In this document: piece after piece, positions 42,675 through 52,450 of the stretch
Layout of the letters: every line of letters starts with the position of its first letter
Numbering within the stretch: the first letter of the stretch is position 1
Assembly (NCBI RefSeq): GCF_023546765.1
Contig: NZ_CP097484.1
Location: forward strand, 2,388,001-2,452,000
Length of the DNA: 64,000 nucleotides
Direction of reading: 5' to 3'
Source of the DNA: Methylobacterium tardum
Lineage (GTDB): Bacteria > Pseudomonadota > Alphaproteobacteria > Rhizobiales > Beijerinckiaceae
Position numbers and translations under genes: made by a program
Notes under the pieces: model-generated
Databases searched by the model: none
The model's input: the letters and a program-made list of their open reading frames with translations, nothing else
What the model was told of the DNA's origin: nothing

Positions 42675-43682
42675 TTGAAGGCTCAGGACAATGCGAGGAC
42701 GGAGGCACCGGATCCCAGGCTCCTGCGCGCAGCGGTCGAGGCGTCCGGCGAGGCCATCCTGATCACCTCCGCCAACCTCGACGTGCCGGGCCCGCTGATC
42801 GAGTACGCCAACCCCGCCTTCACCCGGATGACCGGCTACGAGGCGCACGAGATCGTTGGCCTGTCGCCGCGCATCCTGCAGGGACCCCTCACGGACCGGA
42901 CCGTCCTGGACGCCCTGCGCTCCGCCCTTGAAGCCGGAGAAGCCACGCAGGCCGAGGCGGTCAACTACCGCAAGGATGGCTCGACCTACGTGGTCGAGTG
43001 GCTGATCACGCCGGTGCGGGAGGCCGACGGGCGCCTCACGCACTGGGTCGCGACGCAGAGGGACGTGACGGGGCGGCGCGCCCACGAGGACCGTCAGGCG
43101 TTCATGGTGCGTGAGCTGCACCACCGGGTGAAGAACACGCTGGCCACCGTCCAGGCCGTGCTCAACGCCACCGCGCGCTCCCGCCTCTCGATCTCCGAGT
43201 TCATCCGCGCCTTCTCGGGCCGGATCGCCTCGCTGGCCCGCACGCACGCGCTGATCACCGAGGACCTTGCCCAGGCCGCCTCGTTTGAGGGGCTGCTGCG
43301 GGCCGAGCTCGACCCGTACGGCGAACGGGGCCGCCTGACCCTGGACGGGCCGAAGGTGGTGCTGCCGTCCGAGCTCGCCGTGCCGGTCGGCATGGCCCTG
43401 CACGAGTTGACCACCAACGCCCTGCGGCACGGGTCGCTTGCCGATCCGGACGGCCGCCTCCAGGTCACATGGTGGGTCGAGGATGGCAAGTCCGGCCGAG
43501 CCCTTCGCTGGGACTGGGCCGAGCATGACGGGCCCCCTGCCGCGCATCCCACGCGCCAGGGCTTCGGCCACCGGCTCCTCAACAAGGTCTTGGCCACCCA
43601 GACCGGGGCGGAAGTGGATGTCGACTTCGCGCCAGACGGACTAAGAGTGTCCGTGCGCATGCCGTTGCCCGGCACCGAGTAG
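42675..43682 (+). CDS. PAS-domain HWE-family histidine kinase
   Basis: A 335-residue soluble kinase. The PAS domain covers about residues 15-135 (YANPAFTRMTGYEAHEIVGL, then PRILQGPLTDRTVLDAL). The H-box is VRELHHRVKNTLATVQAVLN (about 150-169), the N-box HELTTNALRHGSLAD (about 240-254), and RWDWAEHDGPPAAHPTRQGF holds the WxE motif of the HWE family. The GRNCRFLQ-like loop lacks the LOV Cys (GLSPRILQ), so it is not a light sensor of that type. The start is TTG at 42675 with GGGAG about 7 bases upstream. It is divergent from kaiC. Confidence 0.9.
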   Translation: MKAQDNARTEAPDPRLLRAAVEASGEAILITSANLDVPGPLIEYANPAFTRMTGYEAHEIVGLSPRILQGPLTDRTVLDALRSALEAGEATQAEAVNYRKDGSTYVVEWLITPVREADGRLTHWVATQRDVTGRRAHEDRQAFMVRELHHRVKNTLATVQAVLNATARSRLSISEFIRAFSGRIASLARTHALITEDLAQAASFEGLLRAELDPYGERGRLTLDGPKVVLPSELAVPVGMALHELTTNALRHGSLADPDGRLQVTWWVEDGKSGRALRWDWAEHDGPPAAHPTRQGFGHRLLNKVLATQTGAEVDVDFAPDGLRVSVRMPLPGTE

Positions 43683-43999
43683 CAGCCTCTCTCGTGGCGA
43701 GCCTTCACGCCTTCGTCCGACCTTGATGCGAAAGGCCGCAATCCGGCGCATCAGCGGGAAACACCCGCGATACCGCATGTGCTAGGAGGCTCGTATGCAC
43801 CTCGAATACGCCCTCGATAGCACCTCGACGCGAACCCCACTCCTCGGGAACGACAGTCAGCGTGCCATCGGTGGAGGCGGCGCCACCGGCGGCCCGGTCT
43901 GTACGGCCGCGCGGTCTCTCTCGCCGCTCCCGCGGCCCGGTCGGGCTCGGGGCTGAGCCCGTGGCTTCGGAGACGTCGGCTTTCCACGGCGGTGGCCTC
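43683..43999. other. Intergenic region
   Basis: About 315 bases between the HWE kinase and the PAS fragment. I see no gene, repeat or clear regulatory site. Confidence 0.4.
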
Positions 44000-44511
44000 A
44001 TGGGCGCACGCGTGCGTGCCTTCGATTGGACGACCACGTCTTTGGGGCCGCAGGAGCGCTGGCCCCCTCGCTGCTGACCCTCGTGCGGATCATGCTCAAC
44101 TCGCGCCAGCCCATGTTCATCGCCTGGGGCGCGGACCGCACGCTGATCTACAACGACACCTACGCGCCCATGCTGGGTGAGCGCCACCCCGCGGCCCTGG
44201 GTCGCCCGTTCTTCGAGACTTGGCCCGAGGTGCGGGGAGAGGTCGGTGCGCTGATGGATCGTGTGTACGCTGGCGACCCCGTGCACAAGAACGACCTGGC
44301 TCTCACCCTCCATCGCAACGGCTATCCCGAGGAGACGCACTTCGCTTTCTCCTACACGCCCGTGCCAGGGGATGACGGAGCAATGACCGGCCTGTTCTGC
44401 GCCTGCACCGAGATGACCCGTCAGGTTCTCGCCGAGCGGCAGGCCGCATCCGAGCGCCAGCGTCAGCAAGCGCTACTCCACGCATCGGTTCTGTCAGGCC
44501 CGCACCCGTAG
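44000..44511 (+). pseudogene. PAS-domain sensor fragment with frameshift
   Basis: From ATG 44000 the protein reads GARVRAFDWTTTSLGPQERW, a standard opening of PAS sensor kinases, then shifts frame inside a run of five C (44063-44067; six would restore the frame) and continues as SLLTLVRIMLNSRQPMFIAW, GADRTLIYNDTYAPMLGERH and HFAFSYTPVPGDDGAMTGLF. It stops at about residue 170, just after the PAS domain, where kinases of this type continue with GAF or kinase domains. The gene is thus both frameshifted and truncated. Confidence 0.78.
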
Positions 44512-45044
44512 GCCTGAGCGTGTGGGCGCGCGCACGAGCGGAACGCCGTGCCTGCGTGGGGACCGGCGTCGTCGCGCAGTCTCCCTTTCGCCAGCTGATG
44601 CTGGCTGCGCCAGCCTTGCCCAACCAGGCCACAGACAGGACGCCACGCTCCCGAGGTACCTGTCCTTTTCGCTCAAGCAACGCGCTTCGGAATTGTCAGG
44701 AGGGCGCGCCGGCACGCGAAACGTGCGGCGCGTATGTGACCGCCATGATCCGCTTTTTCCCTTCCTGGTGCCCCCGGTTGTTGGGTTGCGCGCTTGAGCT
44801 TCTTGCTTGGAGGCAGCCAGCCGCGCCCGCGGCGGTTCCGATCGGGACAGTCGATGCCCAGCTCAAGGCCATCGATTGAACGCTCGATTTCATCGGCCAC
44901 ATCGACGCTGTAGGTCGCGTCTGCTTACGGGATTCCGCCGTAGTCAGCTGAATGGCTGAGTTGGGTGCTTTCCCGCCCGTCCGCTTCTGGACAGCGGTTG
45001 CATCGAAGCGGAGATCGTCGGCGCCCTCACAGGAAGGGAAAATA
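44512..45044. other. Region without a supported gene
   Basis: About 530 bases. Short frames here have shadow-like composition. Nothing recognisable was found. Confidence 0.4.
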
Positions 45045-46154
45045 TCATCGGCGCTTGTCTCCGCCGGGTTTAAGTTCGTCGATGTGGTAAGCCATCAAGG
45101 GTGCCAGTCGCGCGATGTGCGGCTGCCATCGTGCCCGTTGCGCGAGATAAAGCTCCGCGCCTGCCTCGCTGGCCATCGCCTCGATCCCCGCCGAAGAGAG
45201 TTGCCTGACAGCTTCTGCGAAGCGCGTGCGCCATGCCTCGCTTTCAGCGCTGCTGACGTCGGCTGGCGTCGGCAGGTCTCCGCGCAAAAATGTCGTTTCG
45301 AGCGTGACTACGAGCAGCATGGCAACGCGCCAGATTGCGTCGACGGCGGCGGCCTCCTTCAACCATGCCGCCTGACGGCCTCCGATCCCGCTGCGGATCA
45401 GCGACACCGTATCGAGGGCGACGAAGACCTGTGCCGAGACCGAATAAAAGGGCTGACGGAACCGGAAGTAGAACAGCACAGGATAGAAATGATGCGCCTC
45501 CTTCATCTCGGACAAGGACTCCGCCAGATCGGCCAGGTGGGTATAGCCTGAACTAAACTGTCCCTGCGGCCCGAGCCGCGCCAGAAACTCGGCTGCATCA
45601 GCGCTCTCACCCGTCAAGAGATGGAGCTTGAGCCCCAGGGCATTGCGCTGCCGGAGCGCGCTGTAGACCTGCATCACGTAGGTCAGGACCAGAGACGTCG
45701 CCGACATACCGACGAGGGAGTTCACGAGATAAAGAACGCGGTAGCTATCGGTGACAGGTTTGAAGTCGCTGGCCCCCACGATCGCCATGCTGCTGCCGCC
45801 CGCGTAGAGGGCGGTCATGAAGTCAGTCGGCGTCTCGCCGCTGCTCGCCCGGACGGCCACACCGAGCGCGGGATGGATGATCAGACCGGCTCCGAGGGTC
45901 AGCCCCAAGGCCCAGAGCAGGACGTAGACGATGAGGATGACCGGGCCGCAGAAGGACAGCACGGCGCCCCGCTTCTGCCCGACCGCATCGGCGGCGGCGC
46001 GGAAGATCGCCCAGGTGAGATGGGCGACCCTGTCCGCGATCAGGCCTGTCCCGATGCGCGCGTAGAGAACCGTCAGGAAGATGTCGGCGAGGACGACGCC
46101 CATGACGAGCACGCCCGATGCCTGTTCGAGGACGGGCAGGATCAGGCCAGCCAT
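45045..46154 (-). CDS. Channel-like integral membrane protein (Ion_trans_2-like, degenerate filter)
   Basis: A 369-residue protein with about four N-terminal helices: VLVMGVVLADIFLTVLYARI, VILIVYVLLWALGLTLGAGL, a re-entrant region TDFMTALYAGGSSMAIVGAS, and LVLTYVMQVYSALRQRNALG. The pore-like stretch corresponds to TALYFSxxTxTTLGYGD of two-helix potassium channels, but the TxGYGD filter is replaced by SMAIVGASDF. The C-terminal 200 residues are cytoplasmic and helical. Ion selectivity cannot be predicted. Ends 22 bases from the gene at 46176-46769 on the same strand. Confidence 0.7.
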   Translation of the reverse strand: MAGLILPVLEQASGVLVMGVVLADIFLTVLYARIGTGLIADRVAHLTWAIFRAAADAVGQKRGAVLSFCGPVILIVYVLLWALGLTLGAGLIIHPALGVAVRASSGETPTDFMTALYAGGSSMAIVGASDFKPVTDSYRVLYLVNSLVGMSATSLVLTYVMQVYSALRQRNALGLKLHLLTGESADAAEFLARLGPQGQFSSGYTHLADLAESLSEMKEAHHFYPVLFYFRFRQPFYSVSAQVFVALDTVSLIRSGIGGRQAAWLKEAAAVDAIWRVAMLLVVTLETTFLRGDLPTPADVSSAESEAWRTRFAEAVRQLSSAGIEAMASEAGAELYLAQRARWQPHIARLAPLMAYHIDELKPGGDKRR

Positions 46155-46175
46155 CCTTCCGACCTCAAGCGTTGG

Positions 46176-46769
46176 TCAGGGCCCAAGGACGCATCGCTTC
46201 TGGGCCGATGATGTCGGGCGGCGGTTTGAAGCCGCGTGCCGCGCCCCGCATCGCCTCGGCACGACGGCGGAAGCCGCTGCGCTGGCGGTAATCGCGTCGG
46301 ACCTTCTCAGACGGAGCAAGGGGGCTTCCGAGAGGCTCCGCGCACAGATCACGTCGGCTGCGGTGACGCCGGCCAAAGCCACAAGGGCGATCACCACATT
46401 GTCCTTGCGCGGATTATGGCCCTCAAGCCCTGGCAGCACCGTGGCGATATCGAGCGCGTCTCCGGCCACACGCGCCGAGATCCACGGGGTCGGGTCGCGT
46501 GCACCCAAGATACCGATCCCCTGCAGGAGTTCGCGCACGCCGTAGGCTCGGATGATTGTGGCCGAGCGCGGCATTCCAAGCCAGCGAGCGATGGCGCCAC
46601 CGCACGCCACCTCGGTAAGCCCAAGGCCGATCGAGAACCAACCTAAGCCTTGGGCAAGCTCTCTGGTTGCGGGATCTGGCCTGCGGCGCGGGTCTGAAAC
46701 GAGGTAGCCCGGCAACTCAGAGCGATCAGGAGGGCCGCTCCGGCGGCGTTGAGTCATAGCCTCGGACAT
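46176..46769 (-). CDS. Small integral membrane protein (DUF4267-like)
   Basis: A 197-residue protein. The core has helices at LAQGLGWFSIGLGLTEVACG, IRAYGVRELLQGIGILGARD and VVIALVALAGVTAADVICAR. The pattern GLGWFSIGLGxxE, GMxRSAxIIRAYGVRE, RVAGDALDIATV is common in proteins annotated as membrane or 'cyclase/dehydrase-linked' in Methylobacterium. The last 40 residues are Arg/Ser/Ala-rich and may come from a shifted C-terminus. Role unknown. Confidence 0.65.
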   Translation of the reverse strand: MSEAMTQRRRSGPPDRSELPGYLVSDPRRRPDPATRELAQGLGWFSIGLGLTEVACGGAIARWLGMPRSATIIRAYGVRELLQGIGILGARDPTPWISARVAGDALDIATVLPGLEGHNPRKDNVVIALVALAGVTAADVICARSLSEAPLLRLRRSDAITASAAASAVVPRRCGARHAASNRRPTSSAQKRCVLGP

Positions 46770-46843
46770 GCTGACTTCCTCGCTGCTGCTGGGGAGAGGC
46801 GAAGTAAGCAGGCCCGCTATAGCTCGACGGGCCGCGGAGCCAC

Positions 46844-48016
46844 TCAGGGTCTGAGCACCACCTTGATGCAGTTGTCCTTCTTGTCGCGGAATGTCTTGTA
46901 CATCTCGGGCCCTTGTTCGAGCTTGGCCCGATGGGTGATGACGAAGGACGGGTCGATCTGACCGTCGCCGATGCGCTTGACGAGGTCATCGGTCCATCGA
47001 TTCACGTGGGTCTGCCCCGTGCGGATGGTCAGTCCCTTGTTCATGAGGGCTCCCATCGGCACCTTGTCGATGAGCCCGCCATAGACGCCCGGGATCGAGA
47101 GGATGCCGGCGGGCCGGCAGACATAGATCATCTCGCGCAGCACTGAAGCGCGGTCGCTCTCCAGCATCACCGCCTGTTTGACGCGGTCGTAGGCGTGTTC
47201 GAGCGCGCGCGGTGAATGCGCCTCCATGCCGACGGCATCGATGCACTTCTCTGGGCCCTTGCCGCCCGTGAGTTCGTTCAGCCGCTCGACCGTGCTGTCC
47301 TGGCTATTGTCGATGGTGATCGCACCGCCCGCGCGCGCCATCTCCAGGCGCTCGGGCACGCTGTCGATGCAGACCACCTGCTTTGCCCCGAGCAGCAGCG
47401 CGGAGCGCAGCGTCATCTGACCGACGGGACCAGCGCCCCAGATCGCGACGGTATCGGTCGGTTGGATATCGGCCTGTACGGCCGCCTGCCAGCCGGTGGG
47501 GAAGATGTCGCCGAGGAACAGCACCTGCTCGTCGCTCAGGTTCTCCGGCACCTTGATGTGCGTCTTGTCGGCAAACGGCACGCGGACGTACTCGGCCTGC
47601 CCGCCCTGGTACCCGCCCGTGAGGTGGGTGTACCCGAACAGTCCCGCGGTGGTGTGCCCGAAAGCTTTGTCGGCGATGTCCTTGTTGCGGTTCGAGCGTT
47701 CGCAGACGGAGAAGTAGCCGCGCTTACACTGGTCGCACTCGCCGCAGATAATCGTGAACGGCACGACGATGCGCTCCCCTTTCTTGAGCGCGCCATTGAC
47801 GCCTTTGCCGGTCTCGACGACTTCGCCCATGAACTCGTGGCCCATGACGTCGCCCTTCTCCATGCCGGGCATGAAGTGGTCGTAGAGGTGCAGGTCCGAG
47901 CCGCAGATCGCGCAGGCTGTGACCTTGATGATCGCGTCGCGGTCATCCTCGATCTTGGGGTCCGGGACCGTGTCGCAGCGGATGTCCTCAGTGCCGTGCC
48001 AAACCAGCGCCCTCAT
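46844..48016 (-). CDS. Zinc-dependent alcohol dehydrogenase, formaldehyde dehydrogenase-like
   Basis: A 390-residue medium-chain dehydrogenase. Catalytic zinc ligands are Cys38 in CAICGSDLH and the GHEFMGEV His-Glu; the four structural-zinc cysteines are in CGECDQCKRGYFSVC (about residues 91-105). The Rossmann motif is WGAGPVGQM (about 194-202). The longer domain insertion QGGQAEYVRVPFAD and the ending KKDNCIKVVLRP match the glutathione-independent formaldehyde dehydrogenase-like group found in many bacteria. Probably oxidises an alcohol or aldehyde with NAD(P); formaldehyde itself is not proven. Confidence 0.92.
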   Translation of the reverse strand: MRALVWHGTEDIRCDTVPDPKIEDDRDAIIKVTACAICGSDLHLYDHFMPGMEKGDVMGHEFMGEVVETGKGVNGALKKGERIVVPFTIICGECDQCKRGYFSVCERSNRNKDIADKAFGHTTAGLFGYTHLTGGYQGGQAEYVRVPFADKTHIKVPENLSDEQVLFLGDIFPTGWQAAVQADIQPTDTVAIWGAGPVGQMTLRSALLLGAKQVVCIDSVPERLEMARAGGAITIDNSQDSTVERLNELTGGKGPEKCIDAVGMEAHSPRALEHAYDRVKQAVMLESDRASVLREMIYVCRPAGILSIPGVYGGLIDKVPMGALMNKGLTIRTGQTHVNRWTDDLVKRIGDGQIDPSFVITHRAKLEQGPEMYKTFRDKKDNCIKVVLRP

Positions 48017-48533
48017 GGAACATCTCCTAACATGTATGAAGTTTTTAGTCCCCCAATTTTAGATCTACTGATCCGAACGGGCTTCAAATTGAAAGGTTTC
48101 ATGCCCTAACTGCACAAAGTTTGAGCGAAATGGCACTCACCTCAACATTTTACCTTGGCAGTGATAGATTTCGCTGACGGATTTTGAACGTTATACCAAT
48201 TGGGAGCAAGCAAGTTTGGCAAAACTATTTAGTGAGTAAGGTCGGCAGCCGCCGAGCTTATCTGGCGATGTGAATCAATACGGCCCTGTTGGAGCAAGCC
48301 GAGCGCTGGCGAAGTCTGGTTCGGCGTATGCTGCGATCACGAAAGCGACCGCCGCAAGCCGGAAGTAGAGCGTCCGCTTCGGGACGAACGGCCAAGGTTC
48401 AGTTGCCGCCCGAGCCGAAGTTGCCGGAGATTTGACGAACGGCCGCTTTCGAGAAGCGCCGACGCCTGTTCGGGTGGCCGGGTTGGGTCGAAAACGGCAT
48501 GACCGCTCAGGATCTGCGATGTTGCTCGTGACA
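48017..48533. other. Intergenic region, partly AT-rich
   Basis: About 515 bases upstream of the dehydrogenase. The first 200 are AT-rich and should carry its promoter. The second part (about 48290-48500) contains Arg-rich short frames and sequence resembling dispersed intergenic elements; no gene is supported. Confidence 0.4.
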
Positions 48534-51086
48534 TCAGGCCGCGTGCCTGCTCCGGTGCGTTCGTATGAAGCTTAGAGCGTCGGACGCGGTCACGGGCTTG
48601 CTGTACAGGAAGCCCTGCATCTCGGTGCAGCCTTCCTGTTGCACCTTCTCGGACTGATCCTGCGTCTCGACACCTTCAGCCGTAATAATAGCTCCCCGTC
48701 GAGAGCCAATGCCGACAATCGCTCGCACGATCGAGGCCGTATCCGGGTCAGTGATGTCACGGATGAACGTGCGGTCGATCTTGATCTTGTCGAACGGAAA
48801 CCTGCGCAAGTAGCTCAAGGATGAAAAACCGGTGCCGAAATCGTCCAGCGCTATGCGGACGCCGAGAGCCTTCAGCCGGTGCAGACAGGCGATCACCGCC
48901 TCGCTGTCCCGCATCAACACGCTCTCGGTGATCTCAAGCTCAAGCCGGTGCGGCGCCAGTCCCGACGTGAGCAACGCCCCCAGGACGGCCTGCTCCAACC
49001 CGGGCTGCTGGAACTGCACGGCCGAGACGTTGACCGCCACACGCAAGTCATCCGGCCACGAAACGGCCTCGCGACAGGCGGCGCGCAGGGCCCATTCACC
49101 CAGCGCGACGATCAGGCCCGTTTCCTCGGCCAGCGGGATGAACTCAGAGGGCGGTATCAAGCCGCGCGTCGGATTTTGCCAACGCAGCAACGCCTCGAAC
49201 CCGCTGACCGCTTCATCCGCGGCACACACGATCGGCTGGTAGTGCAGCGTGAACTCGTCGCGCCACAGCGCTTCCAACAATGTCTGCTCGCGTTCGCCCT
49301 GCACCGCAACCATCGTGCGCATGCTGGGATCGTAGAAGCAGCACTCGCTGTGCGTGGCCGTCTTGGCGATGTAGAGCGCCATGTCAGCGTGGTTGAACAG
49401 GCTCTGGCCGTCGAAGCCATCCTGTGGTGCCAGGGCAATGCCGATGCTGATGCCGACGCTCATCCGTCGTCCGTCAAGCTCGATCGGCTGCTCCAACGAC
49501 TGGATCGCGCGGCGAGCAACCACACCGGCGCTCTGTGAACCATCGAGGCGGCTGACGATGATCGCGAACTCGTCTCCGCCAAGTCGCGCGACCGTGTCGC
49601 CGTCGCGCACGGCACCTCGCAACCGTTCGGCGACGACCTGTAGGACTGCGTCCCCCGCCAAGTGGCCGAGCGTGTCGTTCACGACCTTGAAGCGGTCCAG
49701 ATCACAGACCAGCAGGGCGAAACCGTCGCCGTGGCGCCGTGAAGCCGCGAACGCCTGTTCGAGCCGGTCGCGGAACAGCGCTCGATTGGGCAGTCCGGTC
49801 AGGCCGTCGTGCGTGGCCATGTGGGCCACCTGCTGCTCGGCCTCCTTGCGCCGCGTGATGTCGATCTGCGTGCCAACGACCCGGAGCGCGCGACCGCTCG
49901 CGTCGCGACCGACGACCTTGCCGCGTGTGAGAACCCAGATTTGGCCACCGCTCTTCGTCAGGAGCCGGTACTCGCATTCATACGTCGCTGTCAGGCCGCG
50001 CAGGTGGTCGCGCATGGCGCTGACAGCGCGCTCGCCATCCTCGGGATGGGCGACCTGCGGCCACAGTTCGAGGTTCGGCCTCAACTCGCCCCGCTCGTAC
50101 CCAATCATCCGGAACCAGCGGTCGGAGAACCACGCTTCGCCCGTCACCAGGTTCCAGTCCCAGAGGCCGTCGTTGCCGCTGTCCAAGGCATGGGCGAGGC
50201 GATCCTCGCTCGCGCGCAGCCGAGCCTCACTCGCCAAGAGCGCGCGCTCGCTCTCGGCCCGTCGTGTCGTATCACTGTACGTGCGCACATAGCCCCCGTC
50301 CGGAAGCCGTACGACGCGCACCTCAAGGCTTGTTCCGTTTGGTCGCGCCCGCTCGTACACGTCGGGCAAGCTGGCGAGGTCGGCGGCATCGAGAGCGCCC
50401 ATCAGCGAGTCCGGGCTCGTCTGATACTCGCCACGGGCGACCTGATAGGCGTTGATGACGTCGTAGGGGCTGCCCTCGCACAGAACGCTTTCCGGCAGGT
50501 CGAGGAGCTCCCTCGCGCGCCTATTGTGCAGGCGCACGCGCATGTCTGGGCCGTACAGGATCAGCCCCTGATCCATATTCTCCAGTGTGGTGCGCAGAAG
50601 CTCGCTCGTCTCGCGCAACTTCTCCTGCATCCATGCCTGCTCGGTGACATCCAGGAGGATGCCGACGATAGCGGTGACCGCGCCCGCAGCGTCGCGTTTT
50701 GGCACGCCGCGGATGATGACGGTGCGCTCTGCGCCATCCGGTCGAACGATGCGAGCTTGTCCGTTGTAGGTACCCTGCAGGCTCGGCTCTGTTCCATGGA
50801 TCACGGCCTCGATGCGCGTGCGGACCGCGTCGCGTTCGTCCGGATGGTAGAAGCGCAGGTGCTCATCGAGTGGCATCAAGCCACGATCGGGCATGGCAAC
50901 GCCGAAGATCGAAGCCACGCCCTCCGTCCAGCGAATGGTCCGGTCGGCTACGTTGATGCGCCAGCGGCCGAACTGGGCAGCGATCTCAGCAAGACGCTGA
51001 GCATCGTAGTCGGACGCCGCGGCGGCATCTCCGACCGTATCATTTCCAAATGGGATGCCCGCTCCCTCAGCTGAGACCGGATGCAT
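48534..51086 (-). CDS. Diguanylate cyclase/phosphodiesterase with three PAS domains (GGDEF-EAL)
   Basis: An 850-residue cytoplasmic protein. Order: PAS at about residues 35-150 (GRWRINVADRTIRWTEGVAS), PAS about 160-280 (LENMDQGLILYGPDMRVRLH), PAS about 290-415 (LDSGNDGLWDWNLVTGEAWF), GGDEF about 420-585 with intact RLGGDEFAIIVSRL, and EAL about 600-840 with SGFEALLRWQNP and DDFGTGFSSLSYLRRFPFDK. No RxxD inhibitory site is visible before GGDEF. It could make or degrade c-di-GMP; with both motifs intact the net activity cannot be predicted. ATG 51086 is preceded by AGGGG. Confidence 0.93.
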   Translation of the reverse strand: MHPVSAEGAGIPFGNDTVGDAAAASDYDAQRLAEIAAQFGRWRINVADRTIRWTEGVASIFGVAMPDRGLMPLDEHLRFYHPDERDAVRTRIEAVIHGTEPSLQGTYNGQARIVRPDGAERTVIIRGVPKRDAAGAVTAIVGILLDVTEQAWMQEKLRETSELLRTTLENMDQGLILYGPDMRVRLHNRRARELLDLPESVLCEGSPYDVINAYQVARGEYQTSPDSLMGALDAADLASLPDVYERARPNGTSLEVRVVRLPDGGYVRTYSDTTRRAESERALLASEARLRASEDRLAHALDSGNDGLWDWNLVTGEAWFSDRWFRMIGYERGELRPNLELWPQVAHPEDGERAVSAMRDHLRGLTATYECEYRLLTKSGGQIWVLTRGKVVGRDASGRALRVVGTQIDITRRKEAEQQVAHMATHDGLTGLPNRALFRDRLEQAFAASRRHGDGFALLVCDLDRFKVVNDTLGHLAGDAVLQVVAERLRGAVRDGDTVARLGGDEFAIIVSRLDGSQSAGVVARRAIQSLEQPIELDGRRMSVGISIGIALAPQDGFDGQSLFNHADMALYIAKTATHSECCFYDPSMRTMVAVQGEREQTLLEALWRDEFTLHYQPIVCAADEAVSGFEALLRWQNPTRGLIPPSEFIPLAEETGLIVALGEWALRAACREAVSWPDDLRVAVNVSAVQFQQPGLEQAVLGALLTSGLAPHRLELEITESVLMRDSEAVIACLHRLKALGVRIALDDFGTGFSSLSYLRRFPFDKIKIDRTFIRDITDPDTASIVRAIVGIGSRRGAIITAEGVETQDQSEKVQQEGCTEMQGFLYSKPVTASDALSFIRTHRSRHAA

Positions 51087-51295
51087 TACGACCCCTACTA
51101 GATCAGGGCAATCATAGAGGCTGATCCGTTAAGCAATCGCGGCCATGTTCGGCATGTGCAGTGCAATATCTACTTTTCTCAAGGAATGGTTACCGCGTTG
51201 TACTTAGCAATTCATATTGCGTTGGTGAGCTGAGGCGTTCTCCCCACGCGACCGTGCAACGCATGAGCCGCGACCGGAATGGCGTTTCGGGGTAG

Positions 51296-51720
51296 GTGAC
51301 TGCAACCGACAATTTCAAGCTCGCCTTCGGCGCCTTCGTGGGGATCAAGATCCTGCCGATCACGGTGCGCTCGACCGTCACCATCATGGGCAAGATGCGC
51401 CTGTGCCTGCTCACCCTCGATCCCGCAGCCAAGGGCAGCCTGCACCTGGAGAAGAACGCCAACTTGTCGGCAACCGCCTGCTCGCTGTACGCGAACTCAA
51501 CCGATGCGAAGGCCATCCAGGGCGACAACAACGCCACCGCCAGAGCCGACATGATCTGTTCCGTCGGCGGGGCGAGCACCAACCGCGCCAACTTCGCGCC
51601 GCCGGTCACGACGGGCTGCCCGGGGATCAAGGACTCCCTCATGGGCAGTGTCACTGCGCCGACGCCCGGTGATTGTGTCACTGTCAGCATGACCGCCGGG
51701 CCTAGGCCGGGCAAAGGACC
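51296..51720 (+). pseudogene. TadG-like C-terminal fragment
   Basis: The translated frame reads FKLAFGAFVGIKILPITVRS, MRLCLLTLDPAAKGSLHLEK, then ATACSLYANSTDAKAIQGDN and CSVGGASTNRANFAPPVTTG. This order (C-x-L-x-LDP, C-xxYxNS, xxICSxGG, then TGCP) is the middle of long TadG proteins. An in-frame TAG directly precedes the GTG at 51296 and the N-terminal membrane helix is missing, so it is a broken copy. The 3' end dissolves into low-complexity Gly/Pro sequence. Confidence 0.65.
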
Positions 51721-51819
51721 CGGTGGCCCCGGCGCGGGCGCACGTTGTCGAACATCTGATGCCGCGGCCAACGCCTCAATGCCGCCCTACGGCGGAGCGG
51801 ACCGACCTGGAGACCGCCC

Positions 51820-52248
51820 ATGACGCGCGAACGCATTACGGTCAGTGCTGACATCGATGCGGAAACGGCGAAGATTGTCGAGGATGGGCTGGACCGCTCT
51901 AACGAACTTCACAACGGCCCCGACCCGACCAAGCCCCTATGGCTTGTATGCCGTGACGACCAGGGACAGGTGTTGGGCGGTCTCAAGGGCCTGATACAGT
52001 GGGACTGGTTCGTCGTCTTGATTCTCTGGGTGGAGGAGGAAAGACGGCGGCAGGGGATCGGACAGCGTCTGCTACGGAAGGCCGAAGACGCGGCGCGCAA
52101 ACATGGGTGCCGCAGGGTCAGGCTGGCGACGATGACGTTTCAGGCCCCGGAGTTCTACAGGAAGTCGGGATATGCGGAGGAGTGTCGGTTGCTCGATGTG
52201 CCTCCCGGCCATGCGTACATATGGATGTCCAAGACACTGGCGGATTGA
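51820..52248 (+). CDS. GNAT-family N-acetyltransferase
   Basis: A 142-residue enzyme. The acetyl-CoA pyrophosphate loop is RRRQGIGQRLLRKAEDAARK (about residues 68-87), in the form RxxGIGxxLL, preceded by LGGLKGLIQWDWFVVLILWV, the two central strands. The C-terminal part has PEFYRKSGYAEECRLLDVP. ATG 51820 has GGAG about 8 bases upstream. Substrate unknown. Confidence 0.88.
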   Translation: MTRERITVSADIDAETAKIVEDGLDRSNELHNGPDPTKPLWLVCRDDQGQVLGGLKGLIQWDWFVVLILWVEEERRRQGIGQRLLRKAEDAARKHGCRRVRLATMTFQAPEFYRKSGYAEECRLLDVPPGHAYIWMSKTLAD

Positions 52249-52450
52249 CTTCGCCCGTCGGCGTTACGTTGGCGAGTTCTCGTGCTCGTCGTCCTCGCCG
52301 GAGGCCGGAACGGGGAGGTTGTGGAACGACCGCACAGGGTGGAAAACACCTGGTCTGCGTCTGGATGAGATATGCGCTGAACCGGTCGTCCGGCGTGGAT
52401 CTGATCCGGCGGAAGCACCCAAACTCGCAATTTCCAGATACAAAGCTTAA

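Noticed and set aside
42675..43070. Possible LOV photosensor in the HWE kinase
   Set aside because: The GRNCRFLQ-type loop lacks the photoactive Cys (GLSPRILQ), so a flavin-adduct LOV domain is not supported.
51190..51771. 193-codon minus-strand frame
   Set aside because: It is antisense to the TadG-like fragment, whose motifs are on the plus strand.
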